Of a stretch of DNA of 64,000 nt, positions 1 to 10,670 are shown piece after piece (position 1 is the first letter of the stretch; each line of letters begins with the position of its first letter). Below the pieces are notes generated by a model. The model had not been told where the DNA came from and did not search any database. It worked only from the letters and a program-made list of their open reading frames with translations. Source of the stretch: Didymodactylos carnosus (Eukaryota > Rotifera > Eurotatoria > Philodinida > Philodinidae); assembly GCA_905250885.1 (NCBI GenBank), contig CAJNOQ010000071.1, positions 18,757 through 82,756 of the forward strand. Direction: 5' to 3'. A program made the position numbers and the translations under genes.

Positions 1-2182
1 ACAGATACAAATCAATGACAATCGATTGCGAGTTTTTTGGATGAAAAAAAAAAAAAACCTAAACCCGTTATAGTTTTATTGACAGCCTACAGATAAATAT
101 ACAGTACGATAGCGTACTGTTTCTTATCGGGTCACATTTCCAGTTTAACATATATTTGATTCAAATCGAACTAATAAACACTTCAAAAATAGTTTTAGTT
201 ATCATGTTATGTTCAAGTATAACTTTATCGATCGAAATATTAAACTATCCTTCAAAATTCTAACCTTTTTTTCGCCACTGGATATGTACAATCAATGCAA
301 CAAGAATATCATACACTCATTCAGTTACATGGAAAAAAGTCTTTGTATATTGCTTTAAATAAAAAAAATTTCAATGTTGACCCAACGGATATGACAAAAC
401 ATTAGATTTGTACGTAATTAGACTATTTTAAATCGAGCTCATAAATTCAACATGAGACAGATTTGATCTTCATCATGACTCAACTGACTTTAATGAAAGT
501 TCAATCAGTAAAAAAAAAAATCTTTATGAAATACATACCTTAATTCGAAGAAAACAAGTTGTGCTCGTTTGTGTGTGTCTAGTGTTCATATTTTATGTCT
601 AATGACGGTGTAATATATGATGATAATAATCGATGTGTTTCAATTCGTTCGTCTATTACTAGTATCTAATTAACTAAGTCTAGTTTTATTTGTCATCATT
701 TTGTCTCGGTCTGTATGGTAAATCTATTGATACTAATTGAGAATGATATAATTTTAAACGGTGGTAGACGATGTATAGACACGTTAAACTGATGATGATG
801 AGATAGAACAAGAATTTGAACGTTAAAATGTTTGTTGTTGCTAAAATGCTATGTCCCCTTAGTGGACTCAATTTTAGGACAACAAAATCATTCTATTCTA
901 GTTATTGTTGTTGCTTCTTCTTCTCTTTTTTTTTAATACAGAAAAAAAAAAAAAAGCTCAATATTTCTTCTTAGTGCTTGAAATAATAACTCTTCTTAGA
1001 ATGATTTATTTCTTTTTTTCTTAAACGACATTTTTTTTTTAAACAATCATCATCAATGAAAATAATAGGATGGCCCTGAACCTCCAAGTCTTGCCTGACC
1101 GTATATACACACTCACATACACAAAGTACTACAATACATATATACTCTGCACGTCTCATTGGACACAGAAAACGATGTGAAAGTGCGAGCATGGAGAAAC
1201 TACAATATTTCTATCAACTTTTCTTTTTTTATAACATACAGGTATGTAATGTACATATACACATTCATTCAACAGAGCGCAATGATTTTTCTTTTTCTTG
1301 AATCTTATTCAAAAATTGAATAATATAAAAAAAAAAAAAAAAAAAATCTATACAATTGAACATGTATATATAACTAACTCTTAAAGTATATGAGGAAGGA
1401 AGAGAGGATAAAATAAAATTATGGGCTTCCTCTGCATATATAATTAACGTGTAAATGAAAAAAGAAATTTAATCCATAGAACCAACTACCTTCATTTAAA
1501 ATTAGTTTCAAATCTTTTTTGAAATTGAGCTCAAGAACGTAAGACTAAGGTTTCAAACTGAATTTTTTCTACTATTAAAAAAATAAATAAATATATCCTT
1601 CAAATATTTTTTGGATAAGTTCAATCAAATTAAATTTATTCCAACTGTCATACAGTGTCAAGTGTATATAACAATATAGTACACGTTGTCTTAACGGTAA
1701 TCGATCTTCAGGTAAAATTTAACTATACAAAACAAAGACAATAAGTACCATATTTTTAAAGGTAACATACCTTATGAGTAGCAATCATTTGGTTGAGAGG
1801 CCAATTTGAATGTCATACATTACATACAAGTGAAAACTTTTTATTTAGCATTTTATTTTCCCCTGAATATAACAAACAAAAAAAAACTTTTTTTTTTTTT
1901 TTTTATACAAATCTACTAATATTCATGGAAAGATTTTCGTTTATATACAAAAAAATTAAACATGATATGTCCTAATAATAATTGAAAGTCAATTACAAGC
2001 ATAATAAACGAAATTGTTTTACATAAGAATCTAAAATTTGAAAAACACAGCACAAAAAGGGATATTTTAAATAACCAAAATAAGAGCTAATATCTAAAAA
2101 AGATATATATATTTTTTTTATTTTATAAAAAAAAGTAAATAAAAGTGTCATTATTTTGTTCAGAAAAATACTTGTCGTACAT
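1..2182. other. Gene-free flank downstream of MDM1
   Basis: No supportable gene is seen. Open frames here are short, AT-rich and lack splice-site context or recognisable domains. The stretch holds several poly-A and poly-T runs (for example near 1327-1346 and 1881-1902). Two minus-strand donor-like sites, AAG followed by GTATGT, lie near 540 and 1770. They could belong to non-coding first exons of a minus-strand gene lying left of the window, but nothing else supports that. Confidence 0.5.
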
Positions 2183-5100
2183 TTAATTTTTTACTGTTGT
2201 TTGTGTTCGATTATTATTATTGTTGCCACCCCAATATTTATTCATATTTTGTTTTGCACGTTCAAGCGTTTGTGAAGCTAAACTACAACTTGAACTCAAT
2301 GAACGAGCTGAATTAATACTCAGAACATCGTCATCTAAACAAATTAAAAAAGGTACGTTATTTTTTAGAGATTTTCTTAATCTTAAACATTCAACTCTTC
2401 CTCTTTCATATATAAAAAAAATTCATTGAGATTAATAGCTTTAAGTATATTCCTGTAGCCTTCTTACCATTGTCTTGTTGTCTATTGACATTATATGTTG
2501 TACTAAATCCTTCATTTAATGTGTTTAAATGATTTTGTAATGATTGGTTTTGTTTATCATTTTTTCTTTCATCACCCGATGCATGATAATATTCTGGTAT
2601 TTCATTTTTATATTGTCCATTTTGATAATTACGCTGAGATTCAGATGTATTATGATTAGCTGATGATTTTAATTTAGAATAGTTTAACGATGAATCTTGT
2701 TGTTGTTGTTGTTGTTTATTGTTTACTTCTGTTTTTAATTTATTGTTATCTCTCGCACTTTGCGTATAATTAAAATTATTGGAATTATCTTCATAGTCTC
2801 GAACATAACCTATAAGTAATTTCTATTATAGAGAACCATCAGCTCAAATCGTCTAAAATCTCTTACCATTAGACGGTAGATGACGTCGTTCAATGTTATG
2901 AGTGTCATATGTAGGACGACCCGCTGCCACTCTTGTACCTGTTGTTGATGGACGAAACTCATTCTTAAATGAAAAAAGTTTGTCATAATAGTGTTTGAGT
3001 AACCAAAAACCTCTTTAACTAACCTTATACCATTTACTATCTAAAATTAAGTTTTCAAAAATATTATTAATGTTAACAGAAAAATTTATAATATTTACCA
3101 GTTTGTTGATTATATTTCGATGGTGATGAATGAGTTCCAACTCCACGTGATTTATTCGTCACTGTTGTATTCTCAAGATGATCTGTTGATGTTCGTATGC
3201 CATAATTATCCTCGACATCTCGTTCTTTCAATTGATAATGTTTACGACGTAGTTCTCTAGCCGTGTTCGATTTTAAATCCCTTTTAGAAAAAGTAAAATG
3301 ATCAGATCTAACTTGAATTCATTATGCAATAGAACATACATATCCAATGGATTTGTATCTTGACTATATAAACTTTCAGAATCCCATGCCATATGATGTT
3401 GAATCGAAGATGAGCCAAGATTTCGAACAAATGCTTTTGTTGCTTCAGTTGGACGTTGATGGTTATCAACATAGACAGTTTTATCTACTTGATGAGATCC
3501 GTCACTTTGTGTCGCTGATTCAGTGACATTTGGACGATTATTTTCACTTTGAATATGCTCATCTTTTGTGGATGTTTTTTGCTGCCTAAAGAATGAATAG
3601 AGATTATATTTTTTCTATTATGAATAAATCTATTTCTAATATAAGATAATACTTGATATTGTTTACACATTGTACAAAGTGAAAATAAAGTCTCACCTTG
3701 ATTCATGTAGAATACTATCCAATTTATTTTCTTAATTTTTCTTTAGTACGGAATACAACAGACGTCAAAAATCATTGAATAAAGACTTACTCAATTTATT
3801 TACCTTTCATAATCATAGTGTATTTTTGATTGTATTTCTTGTTGATGTGCTTTTTCACGTCGTCGCTGTCTGTCAACACGTTCTTGTTCCAAATATCTGA
3901 GATAATATATGTTTATCAATAGAGAAATATTTATAGTCGGGATATTTTAAGAAATTACTCCTATTATAAAAGTCAATTTCAAAATTAAATATTTAATCAA
4001 TTTTGTTGAGGGTTACCGACTTAGGAAATGAGAAAAGAGAGTGCAAAAGGTTGAGAATGACAATATACCTATCATCAACTGATATTACACTATCATCATC
4101 ATCTTGTTGCTGATTATCAATATCCCATGCGTTATTATCTCGTCCTTGTAATTGTAAAGTATAATTTCTACTAAAATGGTCAGCTTGTGCATTCTCTCTA
4201 AATTCGTTAGCCTTCTTTCTAGTTGATACCAATTCTTTATACCAAAATAAATTTGGATTGAAACCATCTGCTTCCTATCAAATATATAAAATCAATTATG
4301 TTAAATAATTCATAATTTTAAACAACATACTTACAGCTGCTGAATCACGAAACCATTTTCCATTTTTATAATCAAATTTCCAAAATGGCTTAAATGTTGT
4401 TTGATATTCTGATTTCCATCGTCTAATAATAGTAATTAGAACAAAATACTTCTTTAAAAATAGATTTTGACAAAGTAAAACAGAAATTCTATCGGTATTT
4501 TACAAGTGTAAGACTATTCTCGGCTCACCTTAGTTTACCATGCGGATATTTTCTATGTAATCCATAGTCAATATCACCTTCATCATCTGTATAAGCTCTT
4601 TCAGCCAATTGTAGTTCTTTACGTTTCTGAAAGAAGAAAAATGACGAATTCAAAAGTCATCAAGTACTTGAGATTAGTATTTGTTTCTTCATTTCTATAA
4701 TTCTTAAATGTTGAGTAATAAATATAGACATATTTCTAGTTGTGTATTAGTAGATTAAATATAGACAAAATTTTAATTCAAGTTACGTTACGTACTCTGT
4801 CTTCCACTTGTTCAGCTTCATATGCTTTTCTCGTTCTTGGACGTTTTTCATTTTGTATGGGTTTAAATTTTGCTTGATATTCCGAGTCACGTTTTATACT
4901 ACTTTTTGTTTGTTGTGATTCAACATTTTTGACTCTATTTTGATTTTTAATTTCAAAATCAACATGTACTGGAGTTGTTTGCTGTTGACTGTCAAATGCT
5001 AATTGTGAACGTTGCATTAGTTTTTCGGATGGATCAATGACAGATGAAGGTAGTATTGAATCTGTACATCGATCACGCTAGAAACAAATACAACTTCAAA

Positions 5101-6343
5101 AATTTATCAAAATAATTTGTGTAGTGAAAGATAGACTTACTAATTTTGCGTCTTCAATAAATAGCTGTTCGTTGGCTGGATCGATAACGGATTGTTTCCA
5201 ATTGAATGAACGTTGATATTCTGTTTGAAGATCATCTCGTTTCTATATAACAAATGAAGACGAGATATTGAACAGCAAGTAAAATTTACTAATTTACTTT
5301 GACCAAAATAGATTCTCTTCCGGCATTAGAATCAAATGTTACATTTGGAGCTTGCTTCAATTCCTAATTGAAATAAGAATACAAAATATTCAATTTATCA
5401 AAAATATCGATAAACACACTTACGGTTTGTATTCCACACGAATGAATATCACTCGATTTATGCCGAAGAACAACCTTAATAAAAGTAATTGACGTATACT
5501 AGTTTCCAAGATACAGATTATTCTTCGTACTTTTGATTGTTCTTCATATGAAGGTATTTTCCTTAGTGGATAGGCAACATTATTTGCAAATTTATCTTGT
5601 TTTCCTAATATAGCAAATTCTTGTGGTTTTGCTACTGATGTAACGTTTACTGGTTCCCTTAGCCGATGCAAATAAGACTGAGAAAATTTATCATTTGGCC
5701 CGATGACAGCTAAATTTTCCGAACGACTTAGGCCTTGGCCGTTAACGAATGGTGACGAGTAACGATGATGTTCACGAGATTTTAAACGTCGATTGGGTTC
5801 TAAAGTTGAATGTCTAATGGGAACTACGTATAAATAAAAAGAAAGGAAAATAAAAAAATAGTTGAAGAAATAGATTAGAAAAACCAGATATCTTACCTTC
5901 GGTCCTTAATTTTCGCTCTTCTATTGTTTCTTTCTTCGGACTCCATTTCTGATAATTTCGTTTATATTCAGACTATAGAAAAAAGAAATTTTATTATTTT
6001 TTATGCGAGCATGTATTGTTGATAGAGAATGATGTAGGAAACTTTTCATTTACAATAATTTTAGAGAGATGTTTGATTTTGAGTAACGAAATTCAAAAAA
6101 CTAGCTTGGATAAACAAGTTGCTAAAAAATGTAGTTTACATATTTACAATTCGAACACCATTTATAACTAATAAATTGTCTCGTAAAGGAATATTTTAAC
6201 CGAACGAAAAAGTAAACGTTAAAACTATACTATAATTTTGCTGAAAGAAAGAGCGACAAGAGATGGCAGAAAAGTGCAGGAGGGGGGATTGATTTCTCTT
6301 TAACTAGAAATTGAATTAAATAAAAGTTCACCTGATATTTCAT
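2183..6343 (-). CDS. MDM1: MDM1 nuclear/centriolar microtubule-binding protein
   Basis: MDM1 is a microtubule-binding protein of centrioles that restrains centriole duplication; that role is known from vertebrates and inferred here. Seventeen exons join in phase to 800 aa (human about 714): 6332-6343, 5897-5972, 5531-5823, 5424-5474, 5298-5363, 5141-5242, 4796-5077, 4529-4626, 4335-4422, 4069-4274, 3804-3896, 3340-3585, 3099-3280, 3024-3040, 2867-2963, 2468-2809, 2183-2334. The family repeat [S/T]EYxxx[F/Y] appears at least four times (SEYKRNYQKW, TEYQRSFNWK, SEYQAKF, SEYQTTFKPFW). The block ending ADHFSRNY...NNAWD matches the vertebrate region with THFSRDH...CCWD. The C-terminus (SINSARSLSSSCSLASQTL, then RAKQNMNKYWG) matches the conserved MDM1 tail. 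The ATG follows a pyrimidine-rich CAG that may be the acceptor of a 5' UTR intron. One exon is only 17 nt and is needed to keep phase. Confidence 0.9.
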
Positions 6344-6526
6344 ACTACGACTGAAAGAAGGTAGATTTAATCTAAAATATTAAGAAATGTCTGGCATATA
6401 TACACACAGAGAAAATCGTTTCGTTTTATAGCTCAAATCGTGTAACGCATGATTCTGTCTATTATCTACGCGAGCTTATGGTGTATGACAATTGACTCGG
6501 TTACATAAGTCAAGATCAAATGCTAT
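6344..6526. promoter_or_regulatory. Presumed upstream region of MDM1
   Basis: This short stretch lies directly upstream of the MDM1 start codon and ends at the insertion site of a MITE. It should contain the transcription start and perhaps a 5' UTR intron. No specific promoter element can be named. The assignment rests on position only. Confidence 0.3.
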
Positions 6527-6950
6527 TAGGTATGCATCAGTGTCAGTGTTCACACCGGAAAACTAGTACTGGTTGCACACTGTTACAGTAGCTCTGTTCT
6601 TTTTTTATAATAGTGAAGTTCGTATTTCATGTAAAGTATAGAGATGTACTCTCTTGCTATGCCGTGCGCATTTAGTGAGCATAGTATCTCAAGCTTTTAC
6701 TTTTGAGTAGAAGTTTCCTCAAGTACTGAGATGGTCAGAAATAAGAATCTTCATTATCCATAGAAAAGGCTTTTTTAGATATCTGTATCATAGCTTGTTT
6801 TTCGCTTCGCTCTTCCTTTTAGACCTATTGTAAAAGATGTCGTTTTATTACAGTCTGTTTGTATATATTAGAAATAGTATGAAACCAGTACCATTGTGAA
6901 CCAGTGCGGATGTGACCAGTATCTAGTATACAGACACTGATGCATACCTA
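6527..6950. mobile_element. hAT-type MITE with 8-bp target-site duplication
   Basis: The element is 424 bp and non-coding. Its ends are perfect inverted copies of TAGGTATGCATCAGTGTC (left 6527-6544, right 6933-6950). It is flanked by a perfect 8-bp direct repeat AATGCTAT at 6519-6526 and 6951-6958. An 8-bp duplication with short terminal inverted repeats is the hallmark of hAT-superfamily elements, so this is read as a non-autonomous hAT derivative. Subterminal TACTGGT motifs occur near both ends. No transposase frame is present, so movement would need an enzyme encoded elsewhere. Confidence 0.88.
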
Positions 6951-6958
6951 AATGCTAT

Positions 6959-7783
6959 TACCAAATTACGACAGTCAGCGTAAATAATCAAAAATTGCAT
7001 TACGGAGTCGTGTTCGTGAAGTACCTCACCCGTGAGATTCTCCCAGGCAGGCTCTTCTGCGGTCTCTTAGCCATTACGAGCACACTTACGCGACAAGTAT
7101 CTAGGCAACGCTAAAAAGAGAGCGGCAGATAATCGATGTTTTGAGTTTCTTCACTTCAACATTCGATGTGTGTGTTCTGCCACAAGTGCAGCTGACAAAC
7201 TTTAACGAAACATTTTTCAAACTTCCACGGACGACAGTGATATTTTTATCCATACTTAATGCATAACGACATCTAGTATTTTAAAATGGACTCTTAATCA
7301 GTTTTAGTTTGAATGTTCATAAAATTAGCATATTCAAATTTCCTCTTTTGTATAACACGATCACTTGTCAGATTAGACCCGAGGTGCACCTATAGCGGTT
7401 CGAAAACCCAGATGAACGAAAACGGTTTAGTTAACAGTCCGTAAACGTTGAGCCAACCGACGTGACACGTTTGCTGAAAGCAGTTATCTTTGAGCTTCTA
7501 TCTCAAAAACATTATTTTATTCTTTTTCAATTTTCTATATTTCGTGTACTGGGTGAATTCACGTGAAACATACCACCATCACATCGAACCTCGGTGCCAG
7601 ATAGCACGGTTTTGTAGCATGTGCTGCGCTGAATTTATTGGTACAAACCGCAGGTCTCTAGCTCTTCCGGATTTCCGGAAAAGTTTCAGCGCAAACCGTA
7701 AGACCAACTTCATTTTGTAGAGCTCGTCAAGGTGAGTCTAGCTGCACAAACCGCAGATCTATAGCTGTTGCGGAAAAAAAAGC
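6959..7783. other. Intergenic stretch with repeated CAAACCG motif
   Basis: This region is richer in G+C than its surroundings and has no coding frame with support. A motif close to CAAACCGCAGATCT occurs three times, near 7645, 7692 and 7746. GGTTT/AAACC words recur from about 7390 onward. It may be decayed transposon sequence lying between the MITE and the fold-back element. No known family is recognised. Confidence 0.4.
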
Positions 7784-9259
7784 AACCGATATTAATCCTG
7801 ATTCTTCGAATTTTTGGTTTTGATGATTGTTCCTAATATTAATTCTTGATTTGACTATACCCATTTTCACATGAAAAAACATCCAGAAAGAATTACTCTT
7901 TCTAACATGTGTAACTCGATCCTTCTACAAACTGGATGTATTAGAATCACGATTATCACCAGAGGAGGTTTTTTCTGTAAGAAACAGTCCCCTACGGCGA
8001 CTGTCAACAACTCTTTTTGTAACCGTCAGGTAACGCCCTAAAGCCCTTGAGCTAACGGTACAAATTCTCTATCAAATCCTTTCTTCGCAGTCACTTGTTT
8101 ACTGTTTAGAAGCGACTAGTTGAGCGACTAGTTTAGTACAATTTTGACTGAGTTATGAATTTTATAGTTTGGGGTGAAAATAGTGAAAAATAGATGGTTT
8201 CATCTAATATAGGTTTTCACTATTCTTCTGAAGCTGTTTCGCAAAGCAAACATTCGCATGAGATTCAGCGTGATGGATAACATATGTTTCCATGCATTAT
8301 CAAATTTCTAAAGATCATGAAAATCCGATTCTAAGATGTCTCAGGAAAAATCCGCTTCTGCTCGAACGATCGCAGATGAAACTGTCGAGTTTTGACGGAC
8401 ATGTAGATTAAATGTCGCTCTATGTCAGGAGTGTTTTCAAACATTAGACTTGCATGAAACGTTAGGGAGCGGCAATCTTGCCTTTGAAACATCGATCAGG
8501 TATACCGTGGTAGACCTCATTGGTAGAATTGATTTATGCATAAGAAGATGCTATCAGGTCCTAGCTACAAGATACTGGAAGCCGCAGGTCTTCATCTTGC
8601 TCCGTTAAAAAAATGACCGCAACCACTATACATTTGGACAGATATGAACCTGTATTTTTACCATGTTTAATAGAACTAATTCCATCAAGTATGTAGGACT
8701 GAGAGCCACATTCTCTAATGATGCTTCAACGATTCAGTATTGGAAAAAGAGAAAATTGCTAACTATTTGAAGAAGGTCAGTATTATGTATATATCACTCG
8801 TTACAGCAAAATAAAATGTGAATATCTTGTAACTAAAACGATCCCTCAACTAGTCGCTTCTAAACAGTAAACAAGTGACTGCGAAGAAAGGATTTGATAG
8901 AGAATTTGTACCGTTAGCTCAAGGGCTTTAGGGCGTTACCTGACGGTTACAAAAAGAGTTGTTGACAGTCGCCGTAGGGGACTGTTTCTTACAGAAAAAA
9001 CCTCCTCTGGTGATAATCGTGATTCTAATACATCCAGTTTGTAGAAGGATCGAGTTACACATGTGAAACAGTTTTTAGATAAAACGAACACGTTTTCCAG
9101 ACATATAAGATATTGCATATTCTATATGTTATTGTTGTTAGAAAGAGTAATTCTTTCTGGATGTTTTTTCATGTGAAAATGGGTATAGTCAAATCAAGAA
9201 TTAATATTAGGAACAATCATCAAAACCAAAAATTCGAAGAATCAGGATTAATATCGGTT
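7784..9259. mobile_element. Large fold-back element, long near-identical arms
   Basis: Left arm 7784-8125 and right arm 8845-9259 are inverted copies beginning AACCGATATTAATCCTG. I found no substitution over the aligned part. The exception is a segment of about 70 bp (around 9066-9136) that is in the right arm only. The roughly 720-bp centre (8126-8844) has no long open frame, but it contains a minus-orientation copy of a dispersed repeat also seen near 39690 and 58835. No clear target-site duplication is visible. The structure suits a fold-back or long-TIR non-autonomous DNA transposon, or a segmental inverted duplication. Near-identity of the arms implies recent origin or ongoing gene conversion. 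Confidence 0.85.
8145..8275 (-). repeat. Dispersed repeat, copy 1
   Basis: Read on the minus strand, this stretch resembles 58835-58990 over about 140 bp. Shared words include GGAAACATA, GTGAAAACCTATATTA and AAATTCATAACTCAGTC. It also resembles 39690-39850 more distantly. It sits in the loop of the fold-back element at 7784-9259. Similarity is by eye and interrupted by small gaps. Confidence 0.6.
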
Positions 9260-9318
9260 ACTTTAACTGGTGAAAGATCGATGATGCACCGACGCTGAAA
9301 TGAACTCACTTCAGCATA

Positions 9319-9399
9319 ATGGATAGAAGCAGAAATGGAAAGAAGCAAGTGATATATGTTATATATCACTTGCTTCTTTCCATTTCTGCTTTCATCCGT
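9319..9399. repeat. Near-perfect 30-bp inverted repeat (hairpin)
   Basis: A 30-nt arm at 9328-9357 is exactly complementary to 9361-9390 across a 3-nt GTT loop. Weaker pairing continues outward to about 9319 and 9399. The arms read AGCAGAAATGGAAAGAAGC and onward. The RNA would be one long rod without bulges, more like a small MITE or fold-back relic than a typical microRNA precursor. It begins 60 bp beyond the large fold-back element. Confidence 0.75.
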
Positions 9400-10670
9400 T
9401 CCATATTAAATATTGACAGATTATACTTTCGCTCTCTCTAATTATGCAAAGATTATAAACTGGACGATTGTTTGCCAAAAGTTGCCATTTATTTACTGAT
9501 ATACGAGTCAAAAGTGTAATACTGTTCATTCTAGCTATCATGACAGTTATAGTAAGCTGCTTTCTATAAAACAAAGTACATAATCTCAAAAATAGTTTGT
9601 TTTGTTCAATATCTGATTAGATGTCTCACGAACACTGTCAGTCTTTTTTTGCTATTGTGTGTTATATGTTAAATGGTAAACAAATACAGATATTGATTAA
9701 CAAGTATAACTCTGGCATATTTTCCGTATATTTCAGATATGTTCGTGTCATTGGCAATAATTAATGGAAGAGCCGAGAGGGATATTATGTCAAGACCATC
9801 GGCTATAGGTATCAAAGAGCATTTACTAAATATAAAATTATTATTTAATACCTATGTATTGACAATATCGAATATTTTCTAGCTTTCTTTTGTTATTTTT
9901 GGTACTATATCTGTGATAGAATCCCGTTAAATTCAATATTCTTGGCATATGAAAAGTTTGATGTAAACCAATTGAAAAATTCTTCTGACTAAAGCTGCAG
10001 TTTGATAATTAGTCGAAATACGCTCAAGGACTGCAGAGAAGATAAGGGACAATCGAAATTTGATATCAGCACACCCCGATGGTACTATCATCCATACTTT
10101 TCTTTCTTCTTCTTCTTAATTGTCTAATGTCATATTTTAATTAGTTCACAACTCGTCTCTCTCTAAATACAAATCATTTTATGCGGAAGGATAGAATTGA
10201 ACTGTGGTTGTTACTATGACATTATTAGTAGACGTTAAAATCTAAGTAACATAAGCACATTGGTGGTTCAATAGAATTTCTGTACAGTTTTGAGTGAGAA
10301 AAATAAGGAATAGTTAGAAAACTCTTAGCGAACAATAAAAGTTTGTCGCATTTTTACTATGTTTTCTTGTCGCGTACAAGATACACTTGTAATAGCTTTA
10401 CTGAGAAATTTATTATTTGCACAGAAAAGGAAATAATAAAATAATGTTATCAAACTAGAAAGAGAGAAAAAAAATTTTGAAGTCGATAAGACAAAAACAA
10501 TCGCAAAACAAAGAAGAAAATAACAACATACATAGAAAATTTGACACAGAAAAAAAAATAGTTGATTGTATATTGACAGTTTAACGGGGTTTTTCTTCTC
10601 TTTTTTTTTTATACAATTTGGCTCGTTCACTGTTATCCTCCCCCATTATGATGTCTTCATTGCTCTCAGA
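9400..10670. other. Gene-free spacer before FGFRL1 3' end
   Basis: No gene, RNA gene or clear repeat is recognised. The 3' UTR of FGFRL1 should lie in the last few hundred bases. Short open frames here are AT-rich and show no domain. Confidence 0.4.

Noticed and set aside
686-1192. Two short minus-strand open frames
   Set aside because: Low-complexity translations with no domain, no splice context and no neighbours of the same phase.
9113-9298. Plus-strand open frame across the right arm of the fold-back element
   Set aside because: It lies mostly within the inverted repeat arm and has no family features.
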